Below are positions 1 to 12,149 of a DNA stretch of 64,000 bases, piece by piece; within the stretch, counting starts at the first letter, position 1, and every line of letters begins with the position of its first letter. The stretch covers positions 1 to 64,000 of the forward strand of contig JABVXU010000174.1 in assembly GCA_013365365.1 (NCBI GenBank), written 5' to 3'. The notes beneath the pieces are model-generated. The model saw only the letters and a list, made by a program, of their open reading frames with translations, did no database searches and was not told the DNA's origin. The position numbers were made by a program, and so were the translations under genes. Source of the DNA: Cruorifilaria tuberocauda (lineage: Eukaryota > Nematoda > Chromadorea > Rhabditida > Onchocercidae).

Positions 1-34
<34 letters not shown>
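1..34. repeat. (CA)n microsatellite at the left edge
   Basis: The window opens inside an uninterrupted CA dinucleotide run of 34 bases, so the full repeat extends beyond the left edge and its true length is unknown. No gene contacts it. Confidence 0.98.
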
Positions 35-37
<3 letters not shown>

Positions 38-3000
38 TACTCGGAGAGATAGAAAGAAAGACAGACGATGTGATACACAAAACCATTTATTATTAAACAT
101 CGGTAATTAAATACCGTGGTGACAAACCAAAGGAACTAATGAATCAGCTCGACTTTATAGACATTTAAAATCGAACAATCATTTATGGAAACTCGAAATG
201 ACATCAAATATACCAATGATTTAGGACATATACCAATATAATCGTTGCTTTATTTCGCTTACTAATGAAAGTATTCGCTAATTGTAACACTACTATTACT
301 ATTGACTGTAATAATAATAGGTTATTTTAAACTAATCATCTTATGGTAGGCGTAAATATACCTTAATTATATCTCTAGAATTGTAAAGCGACGTGTTTCC
401 ATGAATTTCTTTAGACAACACGTTTCTGCAATTTTTTTTCATCTACTAATCCAAGAAATAGAATCGGCACTTTCATGTCACACGTGACATTCGGAAATTT
501 GTTTGATAATATATTGCGTTTTCTTTTGTAAAATCTCATAACTGAACCGGAAACTTCCAAAATGGTAAAATTCATCATATATACAAATTGCCATGTTAAT
601 AGTGAAACCCTTGAGCTTATGATTTTTTCAGTAATTTTGATTTCAAAAACAGTAATAGAAAAAGCGGAGAAGAAGGAAGCAGACACGAAAAAAAATAGAA
701 CACTGTTCAGAGCTGTAATCATAAATCTTCAGCGAATTTCAATGCACCGGATTTCGTCCTCATAAATCGTTCATTTTTGTCAAAGGACAGCCCTAAACCA
801 TTAATCAATCTGGTTTTGGCGAAAATCGTTTTTTGAACTTGCGGTGCAATGCTACTTGATTAACGGATCTGATTCTTCATGTGCTTGTCTTTGTAGATTA
901 ACTGAGAAATGATTCTCTTTATCATTGGTGATAGTTGTTTCGAGGTATTACACCAGTAGTGAAATATCGTCGAATTGCGTTATTTTTCGGCTTTTCAAAG
1001 GAAGAACCGAGTATTTTACTTTTATGAACTATCTTTTATCATTTTAACCGTTGGCAGAGATCCTTAGCAAGTGTCTCCATTGCTAAGCACATCGGATAAT
1101 AGACAATATAATTAATAATGATTTACCTTTATTAAGAGTGATGATTATACTCAACGTTTATTGAATTCGGATTTTAAGTCAAAGTTGAAATATGTCAATT
1201 AAATGCTCCGACAAACGAAGTGATATGTTTACTAATTTATTAGCTCTAATCAATTTTTCACTTCATAATTAATAACTGAATTAAAATATAACCTGTAAAC
1301 CACCAATAGGTTTTGGCACAGCAGGAGGTACGCAAGTAGCATGCACTTTGTCTCTCATGATAACCAACTTTCCACATTATACCAAATGATAACAAATACG
1401 CTGATAACTACCTTTATGCACGGTAAACAGTTCCATAACTCGCAAATGTGATAATGAAATATTGTACTATGCAAAACAGTATACGAAAGTTCAAGGTCGG
1501 GACTTGCTTCCCAAACGAAATTATGTCTGATGCTAGAACTCACCAGAATTCTGAAAACTGTTGAAAAAAAAAAGAAAAAAAAGTTTTTTTTTCAAAAATA
1601 TTCCATACCATAGAACAATGTATACCGTCATTCGAACATATTATCAAACTGCTATGATTGCACTGAAATATAAATGGTTGCTATAATTTAAATAATTTTT
1701 TAAAAAATTTGACGGTACAAATCTTTTATCCATTCATATTGAAATGGTAAAGCTGATTCATGAAAACAACGAAAGTGTGGAACAAACAAACTTGAGTTCA
1801 AGGGATGGAGAAAGGGGTTATAATCTGACCCAAAGAAAACATCACTCGTTCGCAAGTTTACTGAAATCACATTAAAGTAATGATTGATCATTTTGTAGAT
1901 AACGATCATTATGCTGGAATGAATCAGACAGTAGGGTAATGGAAGTTGACTGAATACGAATCATTAATCAACAATAGTCAGCCGGCAAATTCAAGTCCGA
2001 AGCACCTATGATGTGAATTTCCCACTTAATTTTTGATGCAACTATTATACAAGGGACCGATTATATCCCGAAAAATCACACCACACATTCGCTAAAACGT
2101 TACTATGATATAAGACACGCAGACCTTAATCACACGATTTGATCACTCGTAATCTTCTACGTAATGAATTTACAAATCTCACAAGTTTTAATGCATAACC
2201 AGATGAAGAGTGTCTGTTCTTGTCTCACAAATTTCAAGCAAGTCAACAAACATCGGAAAATATTAAGTGCTGATGTTAAAAGATCTAAATCACTATCACA
2301 TTTCAGCAAGTAAATTGAACGAGAGAGAGAGAATCGCAATTTATCACCACAAAGCATATCGCACTGAATGCAAGAATAGCTGTTCCGAAAACGTCACAGA
2401 TAAATCACTTAAATAATTAAATACGTTACTAGCCAGTTTAGAGAGAAATCCTGGACCAAGATTAAGAACTTTAGCGTACTGATCCAAGATAACTTTCTAG
2501 AGAATGAAGGGAGAATCTAATTACAAAGAACAAGAAATTGTCACTGCTGACAGTAAATACTTCACATCATTTTCCATATAATCTAGCGAATGGGATTTTG
2601 AACTCTCACTTAATATTAGTTTTGAACCAAACCTACTACACCTTCATTAAAGCTTCTTGCTTCATCTTTTCTTCCATTATAAATGCACCTCTCATACTAC
2701 AAACTGTATTATACACTTTTCATATAATAAAATCAAAGATGAAGAAATTTATAATTCATAAACTTCAACTGAAAAACCCGTTAGAGTTTTTACCCACAAC
2801 AATTTTGATATAATGAAGAAATGCGTACAGCAAGATTTGAATCTGAATATTGAGACTTTCACCGAACAAATAAAACCTTTAAAGTTATTTTTTTCAGTTT
2901 TTTGTTAAGTAAAACCCATTTATACAAGATAAAATTGTCCAGCTTTTCTCCTTCTTCAAATTATTCAAGGCGATTATAATCTTCAAACAACCATTTGTTG

Positions 3001-4151
3001 AGGAAATTCATTAAACAGATCGACAAAAATACTCTCGTAACCCCACCAGCAAATGAACACGCATTAAAGTTCTCTTCTTTCTCACCTAAAATTAAAAAAT
3101 ATTGAAATCCGTACTATATTTGTGTTTGAAATAGCTTGTAACATTGTTGATATAAGGCTAGATTATTATCTCAGCAAAATAAACAACGTTTAACATATAA
3201 ATCCAAAGCAATAAATATATGTTATGTTAAACTATTATTCCATTATGTTCTAATTAAAGTGTTTTCATTAATATACAATAAATGTTAGAATACGAACATC
3301 TACGTTATCCTTGTTAACTTTTGGTTGCATATTTCCTCACTCAAAAATAAATAAATAATTGGAATTGCAGTTACCCTTACGAAAAAGTTATAAAAAAATT
3401 GTAATCATATAACAAGAGACTGTTTTTTTCCTTAAAAAAGTGAGTTTTACACCGAAAGGATGTTGATCACTTAGTAAAATTATCTGTGAATACAGGAAAA
3501 TTAGTTCACATTCCAGATTGCTTAAAACTGCTCCCTACCAAACTGATAAAATCTTGGAAAAAGAAGTGAAAACGCAACTGAAAAAGTTTAAAGAGAAAAC
3601 ACAGGGTAGTATTAATAATAAAACTACAGGAATCAAAAAACATATGGGTGACCGGTAATTTGACAAAATACCAAAGTTAAGAAAAGTTTTTTAGAAATCG
3701 GAAACAAACAATATCAAATAATCTGGATAACTAATACTACGAATTTCAGGTACAGAATTGGCAATGATCACAGTAAATAAAGACTTTCCCTATCATATAA
3801 TTCTTGTTTGTGACGCGTTTTGAGGCTTAGAAATTTCATGTGTGCAAACAAAGCCTTAATTAAATAAATGCAGCAGATTGTGAAATTATTAAAGGTTTTT
3901 TAGTTTACTTCTTTGTTAATAAAGGCATATTACTTTGCAACCTGACACAAAAACTTTTCCAGTTTTCCCTAAATCCTAGTTTAAAAATTTGACATTTTAA
4001 CATGGAAAAATCAATTTAAAGTTAGGATCAACATAACAAAGTAAATGAACTGCATGTTTCAAAACTAAAAAATAACAAGCTATCCAATATGATCCTGAAG
4101 GGAACAATGAAAACCATTAAGCAAGAACATACAGAGAAAACACAATTTTAA
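35..4151. other. Non-coding DNA, no supported gene
   Basis: A+T-rich DNA with many short open frames, none with codon content, splice-site support or family resemblance. The right end holds the 3' flank of the minus-strand SEC24 gene, so the first few hundred bases left of 4152 probably include its 3' UTR. I saw no clear AATAAA on the minus strand close to the stop codon. Confidence 0.6.
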
Positions 4152-7100
4152 CTACTTCCGCATTTCTTGTCGAATATGACTCAAAAATTCAATATAGCTG
4201 TGGGATGATTCTGTGCGATCATCAATCAGACGTCCCGAGAATAAACTGCGTACGGGACTATCCTCTCTGGAATATTCTCTATGAAATTCACTTCATACAA
4301 CGTGATATCATCATATCTCAAAATTTGTTCTACGATTCTAAATGTAAATGAAAATTAACTTAGAATCCTGATTTGAAGAAAAATTTGAGCACATGTGTCA
4401 GAAAAAGTTCATAAATAAATGATTCTTCAACAAATCTTTCAAAGAAAGCAGAAAGAATAAAAAAAATTCCAAAATTTTTCAGTAAAAATTTAAACGATAC
4501 CGTATTAATATCACTGGAGCAAATATAGTTCGATAAATGGAAAGTTTACGGAGAAAATTATGCACCCTGCTACTGAATGGATTGTCAAGAGCTTCAAATG
4601 GGCTCTGTAACAAAAAAGTGTATGTTAGAAAATAGATAAAAAAATATCCTGATGATTTCAAAGGCATCACAGTATCTAAGTTACTTTCAAATACTAAATA
4701 AACTTACTTCATCATCAATTTTTTCGAACGTATTCACATCAAATAAACGCTTTATAATGCTGGACTCAACATTTGATGAAATATATATGTAAACATATGA
4801 GCCTGTGTCCAGTAAATATACACCATCGCGATTGATATGCTCGAAAGAGAGATGTAACCTTGGCGGGTCAGCTTCATTCTGTAAAAAATGAAAAATCACT
4901 GTAAAGAGAACATAATCTTTACAAAATACAACCTCATGGATAGGAGTGGAATTCAGCTGAAATCAATATTTCAAAGCAAATGATAAGAAACCAAAAATTA
5001 ACAGTTAATAACAAATAGAAGAAGCCACCAAAGACTTAATAACTCGAGCTTTGTTTTTCCAGCGCATTTTAAATTCAAAGACATGCCCCCTTTTATAGAT
5101 AATATGTAATATGAAAATTTGATTAATAAACAGCTATAACTTATCAGACACTAAACATTTATTAATAATAGTTTAAATAAAAACAAAAAAATTTTTTGAC
5201 CTAAATTTAGAGAAACTATTACTTTGATTAGCACAATTTCAAGTGAAAAAGCTTATGTAAATTATGCAATTCCAGCGAAATGAAACCTCAACAAAATGAT
5301 TGAGTTCATATAAGGCTGGATACAGCTCCAAATCGATCACTTCTAAGGGAGCACTGCGAAAAAGGAGAAGAGCAGCCACACGATTGTCTAATCTAACAGA
5401 TTGTCCAGCGACGAATGCTCGCTAAAAAGAAAAATAATGTAAAACTAATACCGCCGCCACACATACTAAATTTAGGAATATTATAAAATATTTTTAAACA
5501 TTAAATAGACAAAGAGATCTTAAACTCTAGGATAAAATGGAAATAACTGTCCAATATGAATGACACTGTTACGCAAGGACCAGCATTCCAATAAGAAATG
5601 AAAGAAAGTTGATTACAGGTTGTTATGAGCAATTTTATATCAAAGTTGCAAAACGTATAACGATAATTATGAATAATAATCAGTTCTTGAATTAGAGATA
5701 CAAGTAAGACAACTAACATGTTTAAGCATGCCCAATACATAGAGTGGTAACAAACGCATCGAAGTAATTGGTGATAATATAGAGCTGGTACGACTCATAC
5801 GGGAAACAGCAGAGTTATAAGCACCAAATACATCAACAACAGTATTTACCATTGCTTCACGGGAATCTGTCAAACTTGAACCCATAAAAGTACGCTCCAC
5901 CGCTAAACATTTTAGAATAAATATATGTGATAATAAAGAATTTCATTTTGCTACATTTCCTTATCAAGATAAATGAATTTTACTGGCTTCACTTTTGTAT
6001 ACGGAATCAATTACTGTATAATATGTGAACGTCTTTTAAAAATGATACAATATAACAACGCTAAAGCTGATGCAAAAAAGATTTTCAATAGTACCCTAAT
6101 TTAGGTGACAAACTGATTGCGGGTAATTTATTATTCTGCATTTGAAAATCATTACCCATTTTTGAAAGGAGAGATATTGCACATTTCACATCAAATTGAC
6201 TGAAGATAGTGGATAAATCTTTCGTTACCGGTAAACAAAGCGTATGAATTCGTATTCGTCTGTCACCTAAAGTATACATGCGATGCAGAATAATAAAAGA
6301 AAAACCAAAAAAACCTAATTAATTTTACAAACAGTAATCAACAATTTCGATTGTACAAATAAACGTACTATTGATGACAAACCGTTTGTACAAATCTGAC
6401 ATCACATAAACGATACTAGTGCTCCTAAGAATAGAGATGAATTAATTGAGCGATTATTTACCTCGACTTGACGTATACAAAACAGCAGCTTGGAAGCATG
6501 CCGTATTAATACCAATAAGATTCTCTTCCATTTGTACTTGCACAGCAATTGCAGAATCGGGATTTACATTGGCCATTGCCAAAAGATCTGTCGAGCGGAC
6601 AAAAAAATTCCCATAGAATGTATGCAAAGACAAGCCTATAAACATTAAGATGACTTTAAAAAATCTTGAAAAAATGTAAAGAGCAGCAATTGTCAGAAAA
6701 ATGAAACCTTTTGTACACCGAATCCTTAACACTGCTTCGAATCCTATTCTGCGAATCAAATATCGATTTAGCTGCTTTTGGAATCTCCTGACTTGTAGAT
6801 GATCATGGTTTACATGATAATTTGGGAAGTGAAAGACACATCCCGTGCTAAACTTCGACATATCAGCTGAAGCGATAAGTAAATAGAAAGACAACTTGAA
6901 CAGGCAGAATTGAATTTCAACAAAATTTAAGAAAAGTGCTACATCTTTAAAAATCAACAAATGAAATTATGCTTATACAAGTTCTGCTTTTTAGTACTAA
7001 TCTTCCAATGGGTGTTTTCTCCGATACTAGATAAAAACTTTTCTTCTCTTGCATGTGCTTGGTTAAAATTTTGAACAATGCCAGCTTTCATCGATAGCAG

Positions 7101-10100
7101 TTAACACATATCACGAGTAGGATATTTGAAAATGATACAGTACAAAACTACAAAAGCTAATTATACGGTATACAATCAAGGAATCAGTGAGCACTTCATG
7201 AGGTTTTATTTTTTCTGCGGGAAAAATTATAGCATAAAACTTGCCTAAGGTTGACAAATCAGAATACTGACTATTCATTAAAAATAAATCAACAGCAATT
7301 TGATGCCCAGTGCATTCAAGAGCTAAACGCTTATAATAATCATTCGCTGGACATAAATTTGACTTTTCCTGTAACGAATCCATGAAATAGTTAGAATATT
7401 ATTTAAAAGTATAGTCCAAAATTACAAACATTTGATGGCTATATGACAAAAGAAACCAACAGAGGCTGCACGCTGATTTAGATCTTCCCGACTTTTGAGT
7501 GCTCCTGGCCCCAAATCAGGAATCATTGTCAAAAGCACGGTGATTCTTCCGCCGATATCGGCCTAAATAATTGAGTGTAAAGTCTGTATTTGGACTCGAC
7601 ACAAAAAATGAATAAGCAAGAGAATGATGAAAACAGTGCAGCAAATCGGTAGGCTTAAGAATAAAAGTTTAAGAACTTCAAAAATGAACAAAAACTAACA
7701 ATAAGTTGATATGCAGCAGTTAAAGCCGCACCTAAGCAGCACGAAGTTGAGGAATTTGATTCATAGAGAGAAGGTAAACTTTGTACAAACAAACGGATCA
7801 CCTGTAAAAACTCACTACTTAAGTTGAAGCTGAAACTTGAATACTGATAGAGAGTTTAACATCAAAAACGTGGAAACTCACATCAACGTTTTTGCGAAGA
7901 TTTACCAACAATCCACCACTGACTGGAAGAAAAATATCTAAAAAATACATTATTTGAAGGTATAAAGTGGATGATATAGTTCGAACTGACCAAAAATCAA
8001 GAAACAGAAAGCTATATATTTGGCGCTGGTGAACAAAACTCTTACATCGATCCTATAGCAGTATTCATCGAAGGACTTGATGTTTTTCGTAATATCATTA
8101 TATTAAAGATGTGTTTACACCTCAGAAATATTGTTATTCGTAGTAAAATTTAGGTCCTAGTCAGTAATGCTACTAACATGTATACTGATTATGAGATCAA
8201 CAAAACGGTTATTAAAAATACATTTTCATGAAAAGTAGGAGTGAAGTACAGATCTTCAATAAATCTGCAATAAGTTTTTTTTAAAAACTTCATTACCACC
8301 ATATTCCTCAACTATGAGTTGTTGCGGACGTGACTTTCCTCGGAATTGAAAGAAGTGAACAGCTGAATCTACACCGATAAAACCAAGCATAGTACGCTCG
8401 TCTCCAGGTAGCTGTTCCAAAGCAATCAAAAGCTGTTCTGTGAAAGTGTATAGGTAACCTAAATGGTAAATATTATCACAATTTCCTTGAATTTCGATGA
8501 AATACCAAAAACTCGATGAGTCGTCCATTTATTCTTAATTGGTTAGCCGTAATAACACTAATAGTATTGCTTCCCAAAGTTTGTTTATAATCTTGGATTA
8601 AAAATAAAACATTCTATCCTCTTGACTTATAAGAAATTAAAAATATGGGGACGAACCCGTCTCAACCGCATTCTGACTGATATCCATTACAAACACATAA
8701 ACCGCCGGCTGTGGTGGACGCAACTGTAATGAAAATGAATCACTTTAAGCTTTAGAAGCCACAGCATCAACATTAAAAACTATTTTAGTAGATCAAATTA
8801 AAAAGGATCTAACTGGACAAAATATTACACATACCATATATTCAGAAGGAGCAATAAATTCGACAGTCGAGTTTTTAATTTCTGGACGATGAGTTGGTTC
8901 ACCGAATGATTTTGTAGCAGGGTCCCAATTAAAATCATCCGGTACTAAATAATTTGTCTTTATCAAAAATAAATAAATTGCGCAGAAGAAATCAAAGCTT
9001 AAACGATGTTCGATAAAGTCATTAAATAATGAACTCACAATCATTGACACGATAGCAAATATTGCACTTCCAGTGACGAGAATCTGGCAAGTAAATATAA
9101 GGATTAATGTAGGTACGACAATATCGACATCGCACAATCGAAGATGTTTGGATGATGTTGAGATTCTGCAAACGTGAAAATAACTTATGATATTTTACAG
9201 TACTGTTTCTAATAAAAGAAACAAAGCTCAAAAAATATACATTAGGAGCTCTTTTCTAATACGGTTAATTTTTCCACCAATAATAATTTTAACTTACTGC
9301 TGACTCATAAATTAAATCTTATCATTCTTCTAATTTAGAAATTGCCAAAAACTCCTCACAAGAGTTAATATTTGAGAACTGCATACAATTGTCCTTAATC
9401 ATTTATTAAGCAAAATTTTCCCAATGTTACTAGAAAAAGAAAATCAAACCTTCATATCTCTAAATGGTTGCAAAGTAAGTCCAAATGGTAAACGTGATTT
9501 TTTCAATAGTTCTTGAGTCTGAGGTACCGAGCTCAATGTGCAACGAAATATACTGAATTGCATATTAACGAATTATGACTAACATATTTTCCATTTTAAA
9601 ATTCATTTTTAGTATGAGTACGAAAGTCATGCAGCAACATCGAAGAGAGACAGATCAATCAAAAGAACTAAAACAACACCAAGATATGCTGGATATTTAA
9701 AGCCATATTGGTCTGTCAAATTCCTACTTGAAATTTGAGTGTTTTAACGATATGGCACCTCTAATAAAAAAATAACGGTCTGATATTTCTCGCTAATAGA
9801 TTTATCATACAAAATGTCAAAGCTGCTATAAACTTCACTTCTCACATTCCGGGAAAACTGTACCTAGGATTGCATCGGGCATCAGGATTGCAAACAGTTG
9901 GTGGAAGAGCAATCTCTTCATCATCAGTTCCATATTTCATTAAATCCCTTTCCTGCATCAAATCGACATGTCTCGTCGACTGCATCCCATATTTCTATAA
10001 TTTACAAATAAAAAAAAAAACAATAGCTTAACAAACCCCATATGGATTGCTATAACGACTCAATTACTTTATTGCTATTTGAAGAAAAATATGAAAATGT

Positions 10101-11835
10101 TTCTAACACAGTATTTAGCCCAACTCCATAGCTCAATAAATCTGGCACTTAAAATCAATATTAGACGCTAGACAGACCTACCAAAATTACTAGTATATAA
10201 TGAAATTGTTTACAGTTGTTAAACATTGTAAGAAGCACTTTGCACGCGCTTTTTCACATTATCATTAATAAATCATAAGACTACATTTATATGTCAAAAT
10301 AAACTTAGTCAACTGCACACCTTCAAAAATATGACAATCCTCAATCTTTTCTTTGATTCTCTGTCTCTATATAAAAACAAAGAAAAAAATTCAGATCTTG
10401 TCTATAGCATTATCCTCATTAAGCAATCACCATTCGAGCAAATTCCTGTTGCAAGTTGCTCATTTCACCGGAGTAATTTCCGTTCATCTGATAATGATTG
10501 TTTAATGGTTGTGACTGTTTGTTACAAACTGGAAAACTATGATGTAAACTAATTTCGTTCCTTGCATTACTCCTATATGCCACATTGGTGAAAGACTCAG
10601 CAGAAGCTGGAGGTAGACATTGCGCACAGGTAACAACAGAATCCGATTTGATATCTTGATCAGGCAGACAGGGAAAAGAAGATATTTGAGGAAACATTGC
10701 TGATATCGAAGCAGAGGTTTCTACTGGTTTAATTGTGGACGACAACCGTGCTGTTGAGAAATTAGGAAGCAGCTGAGGCTGAAAAGTGGTATCATTATGT
10801 CCAAACGAGTTAGTCTGAACGTTGTTCACTTGATGAGGCGTCATATTGCATGATGGTTTGTAATTGTAAGCCAATGCTGTTGCATTCGAACCATGAAACA
10901 CGCTGTCCTAAAAATGTAATGAATAAGCCTTAGTAATCCAATTTCATAAAGGTAAGGAAAAAGAACATAACAGCCAACTCCCAGCACTACATCTCAAAAT
11001 TAGCTGTTTGAATAATAAGACATAACTACTAAATGGTTGAAAATAACAAATGCAGATTTTGTAGAATATATATTTCTCGGCAACGCTGAAAAAAATAATA
11101 AGCAACTATAAGGCAAAATCACACAATTTACGGACCTTGATAGCAAATGAATTCTGATGCTGTTGTATGTAAGACAACACGTTTACACTGCTGCCAACTG
11201 CAAGACTGTCAAAAAAGTAACCTAAAAATATGGATTTCTAAGAGAACAGACGACGCAATGGAGGATAGTTGCACAAGTTGTTGGACTTGTCCAACAACCT
11301 GAATTTATCTATATTTATTTATAAAAACAAATGAAAACGAAACCTGTACTGGGTAGAGAATTGTTGGATGGTAGCATTTTTGTTGTCCATACTGTACCTT
11401 GCATGCTGCAATAGAGGAATCTTGGATTAAATTCGAATCAAAAAGATTCGTGTCTAAAAATTAATTGAATCATTCGATTTGAATTGAATAGTAAAGTAAG
11501 AATACAAAAAAAAATGCTCCAACGAATTTAAGTTATGGTGGTCAATTAAGTAAATCAAATAATTCTTCTTTTATTAAAGAATAGCAACATGTCCAGAATC
11601 ACTGGAATAAACAATATCCAAAAACAAGTTGGTACTAGTGCGCATGGGAGTATTCGAGGTACTGGAATTGTGGTTTCAACGCAGTATTGCCTAAAATATT
11701 TTCGAGTCTAACTGTTCAAAAAGCTAACCTTTGATCACTAAGAGATGTTACCGAATTATTCACTTCAGGCTGCTGTTGCCATAATGCTTGATTATTCGTT
11801 CCGTAATTAAGGAAATTCAAGGGATTTTCGGCCAT
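4152..11835 (-). CDS. sec24: SEC24 COPII coat cargo-binding subunit (SEC24A/B type)
   Basis: SEC24 pairs with SEC23 in the COPII coat and selects cargo for ER-to-Golgi vesicles. I join 24 exons: 11729-11835, 11344-11405, 11136-11221, 10431-10907, 9864-9994, 9450-9552, 9039-9165, 8835-8944, 8657-8723, 8297-8458, 7882-7937, 7700-7801, 7461-7562, 7245-7368, 6708-6866, 6462-6635, 6156-6266, 5718-5902, 5287-5421, 4933-4956, 4708-4878, 4501-4604, 4302-4337 and 4152-4245. Phases agree throughout and give 1002 aa. A low-complexity N-terminus (about residues 1-260) precedes a C2C2 zinc finger (Cys335, 338, 356, 359; CRYCRTYINP), the trunk domain (IEFIAPSEYM-like stretch, VYVFVMD), beta-sandwich, helical domain and a gelsolin-like end (LHLSFEHINRDGVYLLD). 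The SYIEFLSHIRQEM tail is the conserved SEC24 C-terminus. ADMSKFSTG and NDYYKRLALEC resemble SEC24A/B more than C/D. The start is the ATG at 11835; the frame stays open a little upstream, so the exact N-terminus is less certain than the rest. Confidence 0.95.
4933..4956 (-). other. sec24: 24-nt microexon of SEC24
   Basis: On the minus strand a TTTCAG acceptor and a GAG|GTTGTA donor enclose 24 in-frame bases coding LNSTPIHE. Flanking exons (5287-5421 and 4708-4878) are both phase 0, so the transcript reads with or without it. It falls at the loop before the gelsolin-like domain, where human SEC24A/B/C carry extra residues of about this length, which argues for inclusion. It could be alternatively spliced. 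Confidence 0.6.
6867..7244 (-). other. sec24: GC-AG intron in SEC24
   Basis: The exon ending at 7245 (…SQYSDLSTL) must leave one base to join the exon starting at 6866 (…DMSKFSTG). The only donor with that phase is TTAG|GCAAGT, the classical strong form of a GC donor; the nearest GT donor (7241 side) gives the wrong phase. The predicted junction restores the family pattern SDLSTLADMSKF. Confidence 0.75.
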
Positions 11836-12149
11836 CTGTTTCTGAGAAACCGTAAGACCGAGAAGCAGCTAAAATTATCGCATCCAGATCAGTTTGTCAC
11901 ATAAATTATAACAGATAATTGATAAATATAATTTATCAAATTTATATTGCTACACTAACTAATATCTATTTAATACTACTTATTTTGTAAATGGACTCAT
12001 CTAATAATTCCGGGTATTAAAAAGCAAGGGTTGATATTTTGTGGGGCACTGTGTGCCCTAAGTGCAGCTTACTCTAGCCATAATTCACCAACATACTACA
12101 AATACAAATGCTGAGATCTAACCTCGGAAACTTCAAAAGAGCGCCGCCT
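11836..12149 (-). promoter_or_regulatory. Short intercistronic spacer, possible trans-splice region
   Basis: Only about 315 bases separate the stop codon of the upstream minus-strand small gene (12150-12152) from the SEC24 ATG (11835). Two acceptor-like sites lie just before the ATG: ATAATTTTAG (36 bases before) and GGTTTCTCAG (6 bases before). This is the arrangement seen in nematode operons or in spliced-leader-dependent genes. No independent promoter signal is evident. Confidence 0.45.
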
